From an uncultured Prevotella sp. (GTDB lineage Bacteria; Bacteroidota; Bacteroidia; Bacteroidales; Bacteroidaceae), in contig USSA01000146.1 in NCBI GenBank assembly GCA_900557255.1, positions 1 to 7,390 on the forward strand: a stretch of 7,390 nucleotides of DNA. Reading direction: 5' to 3'. The notes under the pieces are model-generated. The model saw nothing but the letters and a program-made list of their open reading frames with translations. It had not been told where the DNA came from and did no database searches. Position numbers and translations under genes: made by a program. How positions within the stretch are numbered: position 1 is the stretch's first letter; every line of letters begins with the position of its first letter. Below, piece by piece: positions 6,524 to 7,390 of this stretch.

Positions 6524-6652
6524 GAAATTTGATGGTTGATGTCTAGTTTGGCTAGCATTAATTATTTCATCCGCAACCTAAAAAGAGAACGGACGAAACA
6601 AAAACATTAAAAATTGAATAAACAAAAATATAAACCTAAAAATTGATAAGCA
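6524..6652 (+). promoter_or_regulatory. Long untranslated leader of the SusC-like mRNA with a stem-loop
   Basis: About 128 nt separate the inferred transcription start from ATG 6653. TTTCATCCG (6565-6573) and CGGACGAAA (6590-6598) pair at 8 of 9 positions around a 16-nt loop. Before it, CTAG (6543-6546) and CTAG (6552-6555) can form a tiny hairpin. The rest is very A-rich, with TAAAAATTGA at 6608-6617 and 6637-6646, a typical unstructured ribosome-loading region in this phylum. No known riboswitch is recognised. The remainder of the 6286-6652 gene-free stretch holds only the terminator, operator and promoter listed separately. Confidence 0.4.
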
Positions 6653-7390
6653 ATGAGGAAACAATTATTCTCTATGATGCTATGCCTAGGTGCTGTTGGT
6701 GGTGCTTCTTTTGTTGCCCCAATGCCCGCAATGGCTGCAGTTGCACAAGATCAGGTGATCACGGTCAAGGGACATGTTGTAGATGATCAGGGTGAACCTC
6801 TGATTGGTGCAACAGTTAAGACTAAAGATGCCAAGACAGGTGCAGTTACCGACTTAGATGGTAATTTCGAAATTCGAGTAAAGGCTAATGCGACTCTTTT
6901 TGTGAGCTATCTTGGCTACAAGGAGCGTGAGATTGCTGTGCGCGGTCGTGCCATTATCGAATCTATCCAACTCTCTGCCGACAATCAGATGCTCGACCAG
7001 GTTGTTGTAGTGGGTTATGGTACACAGAAGAAGGCAGACCTTACTGGTTCTGTATCTATCGTAAATGCTGAGGAGATGAAGAAGGTGTCAAACTCAAACA
7101 TCTCTACTATGCTTGAAGGTAAGGTTGCCGGTGTGCAGATTACATCAGACGGTCAGCCTGGTGCAGATCCTAGTGTGAGAATTCGTGGTATCGGTTCTTT
7201 CGGTAGCACAGCTCCTCTTTATGTTATTGATGGTGTGCCAATGGGTACCACTATCCGTGACTTCTCCCCTAATGATATTGAAACCATCCAGATTCTGAAG
7301 GATGCTTCTGCGGGTGCCATCTACGGTTCCCGTGCTGCGAATGGTGTCGTTATCATCACAACCAAGACGGGTGCTGCCAATGGCGGTAAG
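6653..7390 (+). CDS. susC: SusC/RagA-family TonB-dependent outer-membrane transporter, N-terminal part
   Basis: The frame opens at ATG 6653 and is still open at the last base, giving 246 residues of a protein normally about 1000 aa long. SusC-type proteins import glycan oligosaccharides across the outer membrane together with a SusD lipoprotein, whose gene is expected just downstream. Residues 1-28 are a signal peptide (MRKQLF, hydrophobic core, PMPAMA). Residues 35-109 form the carboxypeptidase-regulatory-like domain (VKGHVVDDQGEPLIGATV, TDLDGNFEI, VSYLGYKE). The SusC signature DQVVVVGYGTQKK lies at 115-127. The plug domain follows with ISTMLEGKVAGVQI, VRIRGIGS, PLYVIDGVP, DIETIQILKDASAGAIYG and AANGVVIITTKTG. 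No Shine-Dalgarno precedes the ATG, only A-rich sequence, and the signal peptide fixes the start. Starch specificity is inferred from the neighbouring pullulanase and SusA-like genes. It probably heads its own operon under the phased operator. Confidence 0.93.
   Translation, partial: MRKQLFSMMLCLGAVGGASFVAPMPAMAAVAQDQVITVKGHVVDDQGEPLIGATVKTKDAKTGAVTDLDGNFEIRVKANATLFVSYLGYKEREIAVRGRAIIESIQLSADNQMLDQVVVVGYGTQKKADLTGSVSIVNAEEMKKVSNSNISTMLEGKVAGVQITSDGQPGADPSVRIRGIGSFGSTAPLYVIDGVPMGTTIRDFSPNDIETIQILKDASAGAIYGSRAANGVVIITTKTGAANGGK

Noticed and set aside
6608..6646. Direct repeat TAAAAATTGA (6608-6617 and 6637-6646)
   Set aside because: The region is almost entirely A/T and repeats of this length are expected by chance; kept only as a note in the leader.

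Overview
The window reads as part of a starch/α-glucan utilisation locus from a Bacteroidota genome, most likely a gut Prevotellaceae member (Prevotella/Segatella type). That assignment is an inference. It rests on a SusC/RagA-type receptor, a SusA-like GH13 enzyme, a regulator of the hybrid two-component (HTCS) family type, and TAnnTTTG promoter -7 elements with few Shine-Dalgarno sites. All genes lie on the + strand.

Bases 1-2817 hold the end of a degradative operon: the C-terminal 262 residues of a type I pullulanase, then after 24 bp a complete exported SusA-like neopullulanase/α-amylase. A strong intrinsic terminator follows (2778-2817).

Bases 2820-6395 hold a regulatory operon. It has a TAnnTTTG promoter, a 61-aa two-helix membrane protein (DUF6722-like), and two micro-ORFs of 34 and 32 aa too short for ordinary gene callers. 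The micro-ORFs are homologous to each other and are tightly packed; the second overlaps the regulator start in a TAATG junction. The 997-aa regulator has a signal peptide, about 13-14 propeller blades, a Y_Y_Y domain, one transmembrane helix, a helical linker and an AraC-type HTH. It has no histidine kinase, ATPase or receiver domain, so it appears to be a membrane-spanning one-component version of an HTCS. A terminator follows at 6356-6395.

Bases 6396-7390 hold a long intergenic region and the first 246 codons of a SusC-like TonB-dependent transporter, which runs off the window. Upstream of its -7 element are phased TCCAC boxes (20 and 21 bp apart) plus one inverted copy, a plausible operator for the AraC-type regulator next door.

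In the inferred model the regulator senses an α-glucan oligosaccharide in the periplasm and directly activates the susC-like operon. Pullulanase and SusA-like enzyme debranch and hydrolyse imported glucans. The two micro-membrane proteins, made just ahead of the regulator, are candidates for modulating it. The micro-ORF pair, the kinase-less regulator and the phased operator are the parts most worth following up.
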